Of a DNA stretch of 64,000 nucleotides, positions 17,086-24,456 are shown one piece after another. How positions within the stretch are numbered: the stretch's first letter is position 1; each line of letters begins with the position of its first letter. The notes beneath the pieces were generated by a model. That model was not told where the DNA came from and searched no databases. It was given only the letters and a program-made list of their open reading frames with translations. Made by a program: the position numbers and the translations under genes. Source of the stretch: Chryseobacterium aurantiacum (GTDB lineage Bacteria; Bacteroidota; Bacteroidia; Flavobacteriales; Weeksellaceae); contig NZ_PXUE01000009.1 in the NCBI RefSeq assembly GCF_003020585.1, forward strand, positions 16,947-80,946, read 5' to 3'.

Positions 17086-17401
17086 AGATGGCCATCAATA
17101 ACGAATTTTACATCGTTTTTGGGGTTGCAAAGTTGCAATACTTTTTGGAATAAAAAAAATAAAATGAGAAGAATTTTTAATTATTTTTTCGTGAACACTT
17201 TTTATTGTCTTTACTGAGTTAATAACCATGGATTTATGATATCCGAAAAATATTTATTTTTTTTCAACCCATAGGAAGACTTGGAACAAAAGATGGTAAG
17301 AACAATATTTTTAAAATCCTTACGAAACAAAAAATTAAGCAAACAGTTTCTTTTTATAATCTAAAAATAAGAAAATCTCCCTTAATTCCTATATTTGCCG
17401 G
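17086..17401. other. Intergenic stretch between tRNA-Pro copy 2 and the nuclease gene
   Basis: Holds the leader and degenerate promoter of the second tRNA pair (minus strand) and, at its right end, the -7 element of the nuclease (plus strand). No other gene is evident. Confidence 0.5.
17390..17397 (+). promoter_or_regulatory. -7 element immediately before the nuclease start
   Basis: TATATTTG, a perfect TAnnTTTG, ends 4 bases before the ATG at 17402. Transcription starting a few bases after the element would give a leaderless message, or translation may begin at Met5 or Met7. Confidence 0.5.
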
Positions 17402-17899
17402 ATGAAACGATTAATGTTGATGAGCCTGCTTTTCCCGGTACTTATTTTCTCTCAGACAAGCGGAAAAGTAATCAAAATTTCAGATGGAGATACAATCACC
17501 TTGCTTTTAAAAGGAAACGAACAAAAAAAGCTTAGGCTGGCTGAGGTAGACTGCCCGGAAAATGGACAGCCATTTGGGAAAAATGCCAAGCAGTTTACTT
17601 CGGCTCAGGTATTTGGTAAAACAGTTAAGTTTATTGAAACCAATAAAGACCGCTATGGTCGCTCCGTAGCCAAGGTTTACTATGATAATGGTAAATACCT
17701 TTCAAAAGAGCTTATAAAAGCAGGAATGGGGTGGTGGTACTTCTCTTATTCCAAAGATGCTTCTTTGGGGCAATTACAGCAAAACGCACAACGTACCAAG
17801 ACAGGCTTGTGGCAGGATGTTCATGCAATGGCGCCTTGGGCTTACAGAAAAATGAAGAGAGAGCAGAGAAGTAAAAAATATCAGGTTGCCAAAAATTAA
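17402..17899 (+). CDS. Secreted thermonuclease-family (SNase) nuclease
   Basis: A 165-residue nuclease with a signal peptide ending near IFSQ (about 18). The staphylococcal nuclease fold is clear: DGDTITLLL near 29-37, KLRLAEVDCPE with the catalytic Arg and Asp, and YGRSVAKVY with the second Arg, then GMGWWYFSY and the C-terminal AKKTGLW-like KTGLWQ. It cuts DNA or RNA outside the cytoplasm, for nutrition or defence. A perfect -7 element lies only 4 bases before the ATG. It sits between the second and third tRNA-Pro/Arg copies with other secreted enzymes. Confidence 0.88.
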   Translation: MKRLMLMSLLFPVLIFSQTSGKVIKISDGDTITLLLKGNEQKKLRLAEVDCPENGQPFGKNAKQFTSAQVFGKTVKFIETNKDRYGRSVAKVYYDNGKYLSKELIKAGMGWWYFSYSKDASLGQLQQNAQRTKTGLWQDVHAMAPWAYRKMKREQRSKKYQVAKN

Positions 17900-18160
17900 T
17901 AATAGAAATATTGGGTGAAGTGGATTTTACTTCAGAATATTCATTTAATAATAATTTTGAAAGAAAATTACACAGTTGTTGATTTTGATTTATAAAACAT
18001 TGTTTTTCAATGTTTTGTAATTACTCGTACTCTTTTTTATAACTATTCATACCTGTTTTTTTTTGATAAATGAGGTCGAATACTTTTATTCGGTCGCAGA
18101 AGAGATTTTACTTTTTCAAATTTGTATCGAAATAATTTTATAACATTAAATAACGATACA

Positions 18161-19219
18161 ATGAAAACTTCATTCACCTTTTTAGCAGTTCTTTTATTAA
18201 TTAGCAGTTTGTCTTTTGGGCAAGATTTTTCCAAAAAAATTGATTCCATTATAAAGGATAATTATCAAAAAAATCCTGATGTAGGAATTAGTGTTGGTTT
18301 TATCAGTAATAATAAAGAGTTTTTCACAGCATATGGTAAATTGAGCAAAGAAAGTAAGGTTGATATTGATAAGAATTCCATATTTGAAATTGCTTCTATT
18401 ACAAAGATCCTAACCTCCAATTTGATTGCGCAGGCTGTTATTGATCATAAATTTAAAGTAGATGATTATATAGATAACTATTTGCCAAAAAGATATGTTT
18501 TAAATTCAAATCTTAAAAACAAAATAAAAATTTCAGATCTGGCATCTCATCAATCTGGTTTACCTGACCTTGATTTTGGTAAATTAATGGAATTGAATCC
18601 ACAGCAGCCGGTAAGTAGCGTAACAGAGCAATCTTTAGCCTCTATAATCAATAATTGTACTGAACTTATTGACTACGGGAAGTATCGTTATTCTACTATT
18701 GGGTATACTTTACTTGGAGAGATTTTAGAAACGGTATATGCTAAAAGTTATGATGAAATAATTCGTGGGAAAATAATAGGTCCTTTAAAAATGAAAAATA
18801 CATTAACAAAGGATTTCAATGTGAAAAATAGAACAACAGGTTATAATCCTGATGGAGGAGTTCAGGAATTCTTCAAATGGAATGTTACTGCGCCAGCCGG
18901 ATTGGTGAAATCAAATGCTTCTGATATGGTAAAATATCTAAAAGCAATTTTAACCCCGGGGAACCCTGTTTCTGAAGCAGCACTGATAACCGAAAAGATC
19001 TATTATAAAGATGAAAAAAGAGAAATGGGATTAGGGCTTGGTGTGAGTACTGATGAGCAAAATACAATCTACCTAAAGTCGGGAGACTCTATGGGGCAAT
19101 CTTCCATCATTTGCTATAATAGAGCAAAAAAATGGGGCATTATTATTCTTTTGACCCAGAGAAATTCAAAAATGAGACAGAACCTGCTTAATACAATCTA
19201 TGATAAAGTCTTGAAATAA
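18161..19219 (+). CDS. Serine hydrolase, beta-lactamase class C-like
   Basis: A 352-residue secreted enzyme, signal peptide ending FGQ (about 21). The start at 18161 was chosen over 18122 because it begins the signal peptide directly. The nucleophile motif SITK is at residues 79-82. The second motif reads Tyr-Ser-Thr (RYSTIGYTLLG) where the class C family usually has Tyr-x-Asn. The third motif is KSG near the C-terminal strand. Such proteins include esterases, D-amino acid peptidases and penicillin-binding-like enzymes, so antibiotic resistance should not be assumed. It is followed by a hairpin (CTGCTTCAAATGCTGAAGCAG) at about 19242-19262. Confidence 0.8.
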   Translation: MKTSFTFLAVLLLISSLSFGQDFSKKIDSIIKDNYQKNPDVGISVGFISNNKEFFTAYGKLSKESKVDIDKNSIFEIASITKILTSNLIAQAVIDHKFKVDDYIDNYLPKRYVLNSNLKNKIKISDLASHQSGLPDLDFGKLMELNPQQPVSSVTEQSLASIINNCTELIDYGKYRYSTIGYTLLGEILETVYAKSYDEIIRGKIIGPLKMKNTLTKDFNVKNRTTGYNPDGGVQEFFKWNVTAPAGLVKSNASDMVKYLKAILTPGNPVSEAALITEKIYYKDEKREMGLGLGVSTDEQNTIYLKSGDSMGQSSIICYNRAKKWGIIILLTQRNSKMRQNLLNTIYDKVLK

Positions 19220-19240
19220 ATTCTAGATCTAAATTTTAAA

Positions 19241-19271
19241 AACTGCTTCAAATGCTGAAGCAGTTTTTTTA
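19241..19271 (+). terminator. Terminator after the serine hydrolase gene
   Basis: AACTGCTTCA and TGAAGCAGTT pair around a short AATGC loop, followed by a T run. Confidence 0.85.
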
Positions 19272-19408
19272 TAATGATATTGATAAAGTGTATTGTAACC
19301 CTTAAAAATTCATTAATATTGTTTAGTATATTCAGAGTGCACAGGGTGTGTATTTTCGAGTTGAAAGCAACTTTAAGTTCATTGATGCTTATGCTAAAAA
19401 CAATAGAG

Positions 19409-20350
19409 ATGAGGTCTATAATAATACCTGTATTTATTACTCTTTTTTCAATAACATTATTTCATTCACAGACTTCTGAAAGGAAATTTGTATCCATTAA
19501 CAATAAACAAATGGCGTATAAAACTTTTGGGCTTGATGAAAGAAAGGCTAATGAACCAATTGTAGTCTTTGAAAGTGGGCTTGGTTCAGGTGGCGGTGGC
19601 TATGGAAGTTTGTTTCCTTTTATTCAAAAAAAGTATTCAGGGATAGTTTATGATAGGAATGGAATTGGAGAATCAGAAATTGACACTTCTGTAAAGACAG
19701 ATGAAGAAGTTATAAGAAGGCTTCATGACTTGTTAACTGAATTGAAAATAAGTCCGCCCTATCTATTGGTAGGACATTCAATAGGTGGTCCATTTGTACG
19801 TTTATATGCTTCAATATATCCCAATGAGGTTTGTGGTCTGTTTTTCATAGATCCAACAGATTTTATGCTTACCAAAGAAGAAGACAATAAAGTGAAAGTA
19901 AATACATCAAGCTCGACAGGGTATAGGGAATTATTTGCTATAAACCTTAGAAACATCATCAATGATAGTTCTACATCCAATGGTTTTCGAAATGAGGCAC
20001 AGAGAGAGCTGAATGAAAGTTCACCTGAATTCTTTAAAAAATACAAATCCTTACGGCCTCTTAAAGATATTCCTGTAACCGTAATGATTTCGTACAACAA
20101 ACATATTGAGCATTATGAAACCGAAATGAATGAAAAATTGAAATTAGGGATCAATCTAATCCCGTGGTGGAAAGAATTGGATGAATTAAGAATAAACCAT
20201 TATGCAGAGATGATAAAGAATAATAGTAATAGTCAGCTTATTCTGTTGCCTCGCTATAGCCATGGAATACACCAACAAGATCCAAAGATTGTAGCAGAAG
20301 CTTTAAGCAATACATATGAAAGATGTCTAACTTCCTTAAAAAGCAAGTAG
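19409..20350 (+). CDS. Secreted alpha/beta hydrolase
   Basis: A 313-residue alpha/beta-fold hydrolase. The ATG at 19409 gives a clean signal peptide ending LFHSQ; the upstream 45 residues of the open frame (from 19274) do not look like a leader. The oxyanion-hole segment ESGLGSGGGG comes first, then the nucleophile elbow GHSIGG, and a catalytic histidine near YSHGIHQ. It could be a lipase, esterase or peptidase; the substrate is not evident. It sits between the serine hydrolase and the third tRNA cluster. Confidence 0.8.
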   Translation: MRSIIIPVFITLFSITLFHSQTSERKFVSINNKQMAYKTFGLDERKANEPIVVFESGLGSGGGGYGSLFPFIQKKYSGIVYDRNGIGESEIDTSVKTDEEVIRRLHDLLTELKISPPYLLVGHSIGGPFVRLYASIYPNEVCGLFFIDPTDFMLTKEEDNKVKVNTSSSTGYRELFAINLRNIINDSSTSNGFRNEAQRELNESSPEFFKKYKSLRPLKDIPVTVMISYNKHIEHYETEMNEKLKLGINLIPWWKELDELRINHYAEMIKNNSNSQLILLPRYSHGIHQQDPKIVAEALSNTYERCLTSLKSK

Positions 20351-20440
20351 AAATAATAGAAATTTTAGTATTTGAAAATGAAGTAGGCTTGTTTACAATG
20401 AATGGAAGTTCCAGAAAAAATTGTGATAATGAATCATGTA

Positions 20441-20487
20441 TAAAAAAATAACGCCATTTAAAACATATGTTCTAAATGGCGTTATTT
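20441..20487 (-). terminator. Terminator of the tRNA-Ser/Pro/Arg operon
   Basis: ATAACGCCATTTA (20448-20460) and TAAATGGCGTTAT (20473-20485) form a perfect 13-bp stem. On the minus strand it lies just past tRNA-Arg and is followed by a T tract. Confidence 0.9.
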
Positions 20488-20488
20488 G

Positions 20489-20562
20489 TGAGCGCGAAAG
20501 GATTCGAACCTTTGACCGTCTGCTTAGAAGGCAGATGCTCTATCCAGCTGAGCTACGCACCC
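20489..20562 (-). tRNA. tRNA-Arg(TCT), copy 3
   Basis: Same gene sequence as the two copies at 16.5 and 16.9 kb. Confidence 0.95.
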
Positions 20563-20603
20563 TTAAAAGTGATTTTGCTTAACTTAATAAGCTCATTAAA
20601 AAG

Positions 20604-20678
20604 TCGGGGCGGCAGGATTCGAACCTGCGACCTCCTGGTCCCAAACCAGGCGCGATGACCGGACTACGCTACGCCCCG
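20604..20678 (-). tRNA. tRNA-Pro(TGG), copy 3
   Basis: Same gene sequence as the other two copies, but with a longer and different spacer to tRNA-Arg (41 bases instead of 17). Confidence 0.95.
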
Positions 20679-20694
20679 AGAGTATATAAATGAG

Positions 20695-20779
20695 CGGAGG
20701 GTAAGGGATTCGAACCCTTGCGACACTTTCGCGTCGACAGTTTAGCAAACTGCTCCATTAACCACTCTGGCAACCCTCC
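20695..20779 (-). tRNA. tRNA-Ser(GCT)
   Basis: An 85-base class II tRNA with a long variable arm. Acceptor GGAGGGT pairs with ACCCTCC, the anticodon loop TTGCTAA gives GCT, and the discriminator is G. It is first in the Ser-Pro-Arg operon. Confidence 0.95.
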
Positions 20780-20823
20780 TTTTTGTTTATTTTTTAATGA
20801 TCGTTGTTCCGTTATTGCGAGTG

Positions 20824-20855
20824 CAAATATAGAATAGATTTCTTTATTTACCAAA
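20824..20855 (-). promoter_or_regulatory. Consensus promoter of the tRNA-Ser/Pro/Arg operon
   Basis: On the minus strand, TTTG is followed by 20 bases and then TATATTTG (20824-20831), a perfect fit to the Bacteroidota primary sigma consensus. It points into tRNA-Ser, 44 bases downstream. Confidence 0.85.
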
Positions 20856-20877
20856 TAAAATTCAAGAAAATTTTGTG

Positions 20878-20885
20878 TATTTTTG
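20878..20885 (+). promoter_or_regulatory. -7 element of the amidase gene
   Basis: TATTTTTG lies 29 bases before the ATG at 20915 and is divergent to the tRNA promoter. Confidence 0.6.
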
Positions 20886-20914
20886 AACTAATAAATCATC
20901 CAAAAACCAAACTG

Positions 20915-21937
20915 ATGCGTAAGACATTATATATCATCGGATTAAGCACTTTCGTTTTTTCATGTACTTCCCAGCAAAATGTGAAAAAAAATACTTACAA
21001 ACCGAAAACCCCAGTGGTACAGCCAAAACCCGTAGCTAAAACACAAACTCCGGAAGCTCCAAAACCAAAAATTACAAACGAACACGGAGTAGAATTTTTT
21101 ACTACTAATATAGCAGACGCAACAAAAAATGATAATACCGCAAGTTACGGTTCTATTGTATCTGCAAAACCGGTAGGATATAAGGTAGTAAAAACTTATT
21201 TCCCTGCCGTTGCCCAAAATTTCAGACAACGTTATCTTATATTACATTATACAGCACTTCCGGACGATAAGTCCATTACAGTTCTTACACAGCAGGCTGT
21301 AAGTGCCCACTACCTGGTCAATAATACAGGAGATAAAGAAATCTATCAATTGGTAGATGAGAATAAGCGTGCATACCATGCAGGAGTAAGCTCATGGAGA
21401 AGCGACAAAAATCTAAATGATACTTCAATAGGAATTGAAATTGTAAATGCAGGCTTCCCTAATGGAACCGGTACAAGAGTATTTGCTCCTTTTAGTGATG
21501 ATCAGGTAAGAAAAGTAGCAGCATTGGCTAAAGATATTATCACAAGATATCAAATTCCGGCTACCAACGTACTTGCTCATGCAGATATTGCGCCTACAAG
21601 AAAGCAGGATCCAGGACCTATGTTCCCATGGAAAAAGCTGTATGATGAATACCAGATAGGAATGTGGTACGACCAGACGACCAAACAGGATTACTTTGAT
21701 CTTGCACAAACAGATTTTGCCGTAAAATATAGTGATCCGTCATTTATTATCGGTATTCAGACTGCATTGCAGAAATTCGGATATGGAATAGAGCTTAGCG
21801 GAAAATGGGATGATGCCACCAAGAAGACCATTGAAGCATTTCAATATCACTTCCGTCCACAAAACTATGACGGAATCATGGATGCTGAAACATGGGCAAT
21901 ACTGCAAGCTTTGAATGTAAAATATTCAGTAAAATAA
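20915..21937 (+). CDS. N-acetylmuramoyl-L-alanine amidase lipoprotein
   Basis: Cleaves the lactyl-amide bond between muramic acid and the peptide stem. From the ATG at 20915 the protein has 340 residues. The signal sequence leads to a lipobox (VFSCTS), so it should be membrane-anchored. A Pro/Lys-rich linker follows. The zinc amidase_2 domain shows LHYTALP, SAHYLV, HAGVSSW, GIEIVN and AHADIAPTRKQDPG. The C-terminal peptidoglycan-binding domain (about 270-340) has LQKFGYG and AFQYHFRP. The upstream frame to 20804 overlaps the promoter and is rejected. It may act in cell wall recycling. Confidence 0.92.
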   Translation: MRKTLYIIGLSTFVFSCTSQQNVKKNTYKPKTPVVQPKPVAKTQTPEAPKPKITNEHGVEFFTTNIADATKNDNTASYGSIVSAKPVGYKVVKTYFPAVAQNFRQRYLILHYTALPDDKSITVLTQQAVSAHYLVNNTGDKEIYQLVDENKRAYHAGVSSWRSDKNLNDTSIGIEIVNAGFPNGTGTRVFAPFSDDQVRKVAALAKDIITRYQIPATNVLAHADIAPTRKQDPGPMFPWKKLYDEYQIGMWYDQTTKQDYFDLAQTDFAVKYSDPSFIIGIQTALQKFGYGIELSGKWDDATKKTIEAFQYHFRPQNYDGIMDAETWAILQALNVKYSVK

Positions 21938-21949
21938 ATTCAGATTAAA

Positions 21950-21975
21950 GCGCATCGATTAGATGCGTTTTTGCT
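21950..21975 (+). terminator. Terminator after the amidase gene
   Basis: CGCATC (21951-21956) and GATGCG (21962-21967) pair around GATTA, followed by TTTTTG. Confidence 0.75.
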
Positions 21976-22010
21976 ATCTTTAAACGATCAAAAACAGTAA
22001 AATATCTGTA

Positions 22011-23411
22011 ATGGAAAATTTCAGAAAAGAGAGTGATCTATTAGGCGAATTGAACGTGCCTTTAGATGCTTATTATGGGGTTCAGACACAAAGAGCAATC
22101 AATAACTTCAAGATTTCGGGACAGCTTTTGTCTTCGTATCCGGATTTTATCAAAGGATTGGCTTTCGTAAAAAAAGCAGCAGCAAAAACAAATTATGAAT
22201 TAGGTCTTCTTGATGAAAGCCTGTATTTCAAAATAGCAGAAGCGTGCGACGAAATTGTAGATGGGAAATATCATGACCAGTTTCCGGTAGACATGATTCA
22301 AGGTGGCGCAGGAACTTCAATCAATATGAATGCGAATGAAGTAATTGCCAACGTTGTATTAGAAAAATTAGGAAAGAATAAAGGAGAGTATGAATTTTGC
22401 TCACCAAACGATCATATTAACCTTTCGCAGTCTACCAATGATGCTTATCCTACAGCCATCAAAATGGGATTGTTGCAGATGAATATCGGTCTGGTAGAAA
22501 AACTAGAAAAAATTATAGCAGCTTTCCGTGCAAAAGGAGAAGAATTCCATGATGTTATTAAAATGGGACGTACGCAGCTTCAGGATGCCGTACCTATGAC
22601 ATTAGGACAGGAGTTTGAGGCATATGCAGCTACTTTGGAAGAAGATATTTCCAAGCTGAATAATAATGCTAGCCTTTTTGTAGAAGTGAATATGGGAGCC
22701 ACAGCTATTGGAACAGGATTAAATGCTCCGGTAGGATATGCAGTTCTTTGCGCTAAGAATTTGGCTCAGATTACAGGATATCCGGTTATCTCTGCACCTA
22801 ACCTGGTAGAAGCAACTCCGGATACAGGATCTTATGTGATTTACTCTTCTGCAATGAAGCGTCTTGCTGTAAAACTATCTAAAATCTGTAATGATTTAAG
22901 ATTACTTTCATCAGGGCCAAGAGCAGGATTATTCGAAATCAATCTTCCTCCAATGCAGCCAGGTTCTTCCATCATGCCGGGTAAAGTAAACCCTGTTATT
23001 CCGGAAGTGGTTAACCAGGTGTGCTTTAAAGTGTTTGGAAATGACCTGACAGTAACTTTTGCTGCAGAAGCAGGACAATTGCAACTTAACGTAATGGAGC
23101 CTGTACTTTCCCACGCTATTATGGAGAACATCAATTTCCTTTGCAATGCATTGGATACGCTTCGTGAAAAATGTGTAGTAGGAATTACAGCCAATAAAGA
23201 AGTGTGCCTGAACATGGTGAAACACAGCATTGGAATTGTAACAGCACTTAATCCTTATATTGGCTACAAACAATCCACAGAGATTGCAAAAGAAGCACTA
23301 GAAACAGGAAAAAGCGTTTACAACCTTGTATTGGAAAAAGGAATTCTTTCCCAGGAAAAACTGGACGAAATCCTTGACCCCAAAAACATGCTGAAACCGC
23401 ATAACAAATAA
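22011..23411 (+). CDS. aspA: Aspartate ammonia-lyase
   Basis: Converts L-aspartate to fumarate and ammonia. The 466-residue length is normal for the family. The fumarase/aspartase signature GSSIMPGKVNP is near residues 321-331, SPNDHINLSQSTNDAYPT lies near 130, and GRTQLQDAVPM near 185. The first motif resembles aspartase more than fumarase C. A one-mismatch -7 element (TATCTTTA) precedes it. The gene stands alone after the amidase terminator. A perfect 12-bp hairpin lies just downstream. Confidence 0.93.
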   Translation: MENFRKESDLLGELNVPLDAYYGVQTQRAINNFKISGQLLSSYPDFIKGLAFVKKAAAKTNYELGLLDESLYFKIAEACDEIVDGKYHDQFPVDMIQGGAGTSINMNANEVIANVVLEKLGKNKGEYEFCSPNDHINLSQSTNDAYPTAIKMGLLQMNIGLVEKLEKIIAAFRAKGEEFHDVIKMGRTQLQDAVPMTLGQEFEAYAATLEEDISKLNNNASLFVEVNMGATAIGTGLNAPVGYAVLCAKNLAQITGYPVISAPNLVEATPDTGSYVIYSSAMKRLAVKLSKICNDLRLLSSGPRAGLFEINLPPMQPGSSIMPGKVNPVIPEVVNQVCFKVFGNDLTVTFAAEAGQLQLNVMEPVLSHAIMENINFLCNALDTLREKCVVGITANKEVCLNMVKHSIGIVTALNPYIGYKQSTEIAKEALETGKSVYNLVLEKGILSQEKLDEILDPKNMLKPHNK

Positions 23412-23419
23412 CATACAAT

Positions 23420-23456
23420 AAGTGCTAAGTGGCAACTTTAGGTCACTTAGCACTTG
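23420..23456. repeat. Perfect 12-bp hairpin after aspA
   Basis: AAGTGCTAAGTG (23420-23431) and CACTTAGCACTT (23444-23455) pair around a 12-base loop. No T tract follows directly, so termination is uncertain; it may be a repeat-derived hairpin. TTCATCATTTAT directly after it recurs near 50055 and 52475. Confidence 0.6.
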
Positions 23457-23481
23457 TTATTCATCATTTATAAAATAATTC

Positions 23482-24336
23482 GTGAGGTTTTTAATCATTA
23501 TTCCTGCCCACAACGAAGAGCAGAACCTCTCATTCACTCTGGATTCCCTGCAAAAGCAAAGGAACAGAGACTTTAAGGTAGTGGTCATTAATGACGGATC
23601 CACAGATAAAACACCCGAAGTCATCAGGAAATATACAGAGAGTGATTCCCGCTTTGAAACCATTAATCTTCAAAAATCAGAGCATCAGCCAGGATCCAAA
23701 GTTGTTCATGCTTTTAAAAACGGTTTGCAGACCCAATCTCTTGATGAGTTTGATATCATCTGTAAATTTGATGCCGATATTATTCTTCCCGAAAACTATC
23801 TGGAAGCTATAGCGCACACCTTTATAGACAATCCAACATATGGATTAGTAGGAGGTTTGCTCTATGTAGAAAAAGAAGGAAGCTGGGTATATGAGGGAAA
23901 TTCCAATAAACATCATGTAAGAGGCCCAATGAAAGCTTACCGAAAAGAATGCTTTGTTGAAATGGGTGGTTTAAGGGAAACCCTAGGCTGGGATAATATA
24001 GACTCCATACTGCTGGAACACTTGGGGTGGAAGGAAATTGTCTTGCCGGAACTACATGTAAAACTGATTAAGGTAAAAGGAGCAGACTATACCATAAAAC
24101 CTGCTGACTACTACGGCAGATACTTCTATTTCCTTGGATTAAGCAGATTTCTGGCTTATATTGCTTCCTCAAAAGAGGCCATGAAAAGTAAGTCACCTTC
24201 ATTTTTCTTTGATATTATTAAAGCTTATGAAGCCTGCAAATCTCAAAAACTAGAACTGAAAATTACAAAAAAAGAGCAGAAAGCCGTTAATGACCAACGC
24301 TGGAGAATGTTGAAGAAAAAATGGTTGAAAATGTAG
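23482..24336 (+). CDS. Family 2 glycosyltransferase
   Basis: A 284-residue GT-A fold glycosyltransferase with a GTG start. The N-terminus IIPAHNEEQ and VVINDGSTDKTPEV are the nucleotide-sugar binding segments. The metal-binding DXD-type site is CKFDADII, and a second acidic site is LRETLGWDNIDS. No clear transmembrane helix is present. It opens a small surface-glycan group with a second putative transferase, a flippase and a FkbM methyltransferase. Likely role: adding a sugar to a lipid-linked glycan; donor and acceptor are unknown. Confidence 0.85.
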   Translation: MRFLIIIPAHNEEQNLSFTLDSLQKQRNRDFKVVVINDGSTDKTPEVIRKYTESDSRFETINLQKSEHQPGSKVVHAFKNGLQTQSLDEFDIICKFDADIILPENYLEAIAHTFIDNPTYGLVGGLLYVEKEGSWVYEGNSNKHHVRGPMKAYRKECFVEMGGLRETLGWDNIDSILLEHLGWKEIVLPELHVKLIKVKGADYTIKPADYYGRYFYFLGLSRFLAYIASSKEAMKSKSPSFFFDIIKAYEACKSQKLELKITKKEQKAVNDQRWRMLKKKWLKM

Positions 24337-24375
24337 GAGAAAATGATGTAAGGGGACAAATCTTATCAATATCAA

Positions 24376-24442
24376 TAGGAATGGGTTTTAACCCATTTAA
24401 TCATAAAATAAAAATTCAATTGGCTTTAGCCAAAATCTATTT
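24376..24442. repeat. Paired palindromic intergenic repeat, copy B
   Basis: ATGGGTTTTAACCCAT is followed by TTAATCATAAAATAAAAATTC, then TTGGCTTTAGCCAA. It shares its order, cores and the ATCATAAAAT linker with copy A near 11.8 kb. Confidence 0.7.
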
Positions 24443-24456
24443 AATACAATTAATCA

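Larger units (their letters stand above)
16920..17240 (-). repeat. tRNA-Pro/Arg duplication, unit 2
   Basis: The second copy of the block described for unit 1. Similarity extends upstream of the tRNA genes through words such as ACTTTTTGGAATAAAAAAA and TTCGTGAAC and fades near AATAACCATG. Confidence 0.8.

Noticed and set aside
16966..17217. Reading frame crossing tRNA-Arg and tRNA-Pro (copy 2)
   Set aside because: The same spurious translation of tRNA sequence as for copy 1.
18161..19219. Antibiotic resistance call for the serine hydrolase
   Set aside because: The class C-like motif set is shared with many esterases and peptidases, and the second motif is altered. No regulator of the AmpR type is adjacent.
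20804..20914. N-terminal extension of the amidase
   Set aside because: It overlaps the divergent promoter region. The lipoprotein signal starts at the ATG at 20915.
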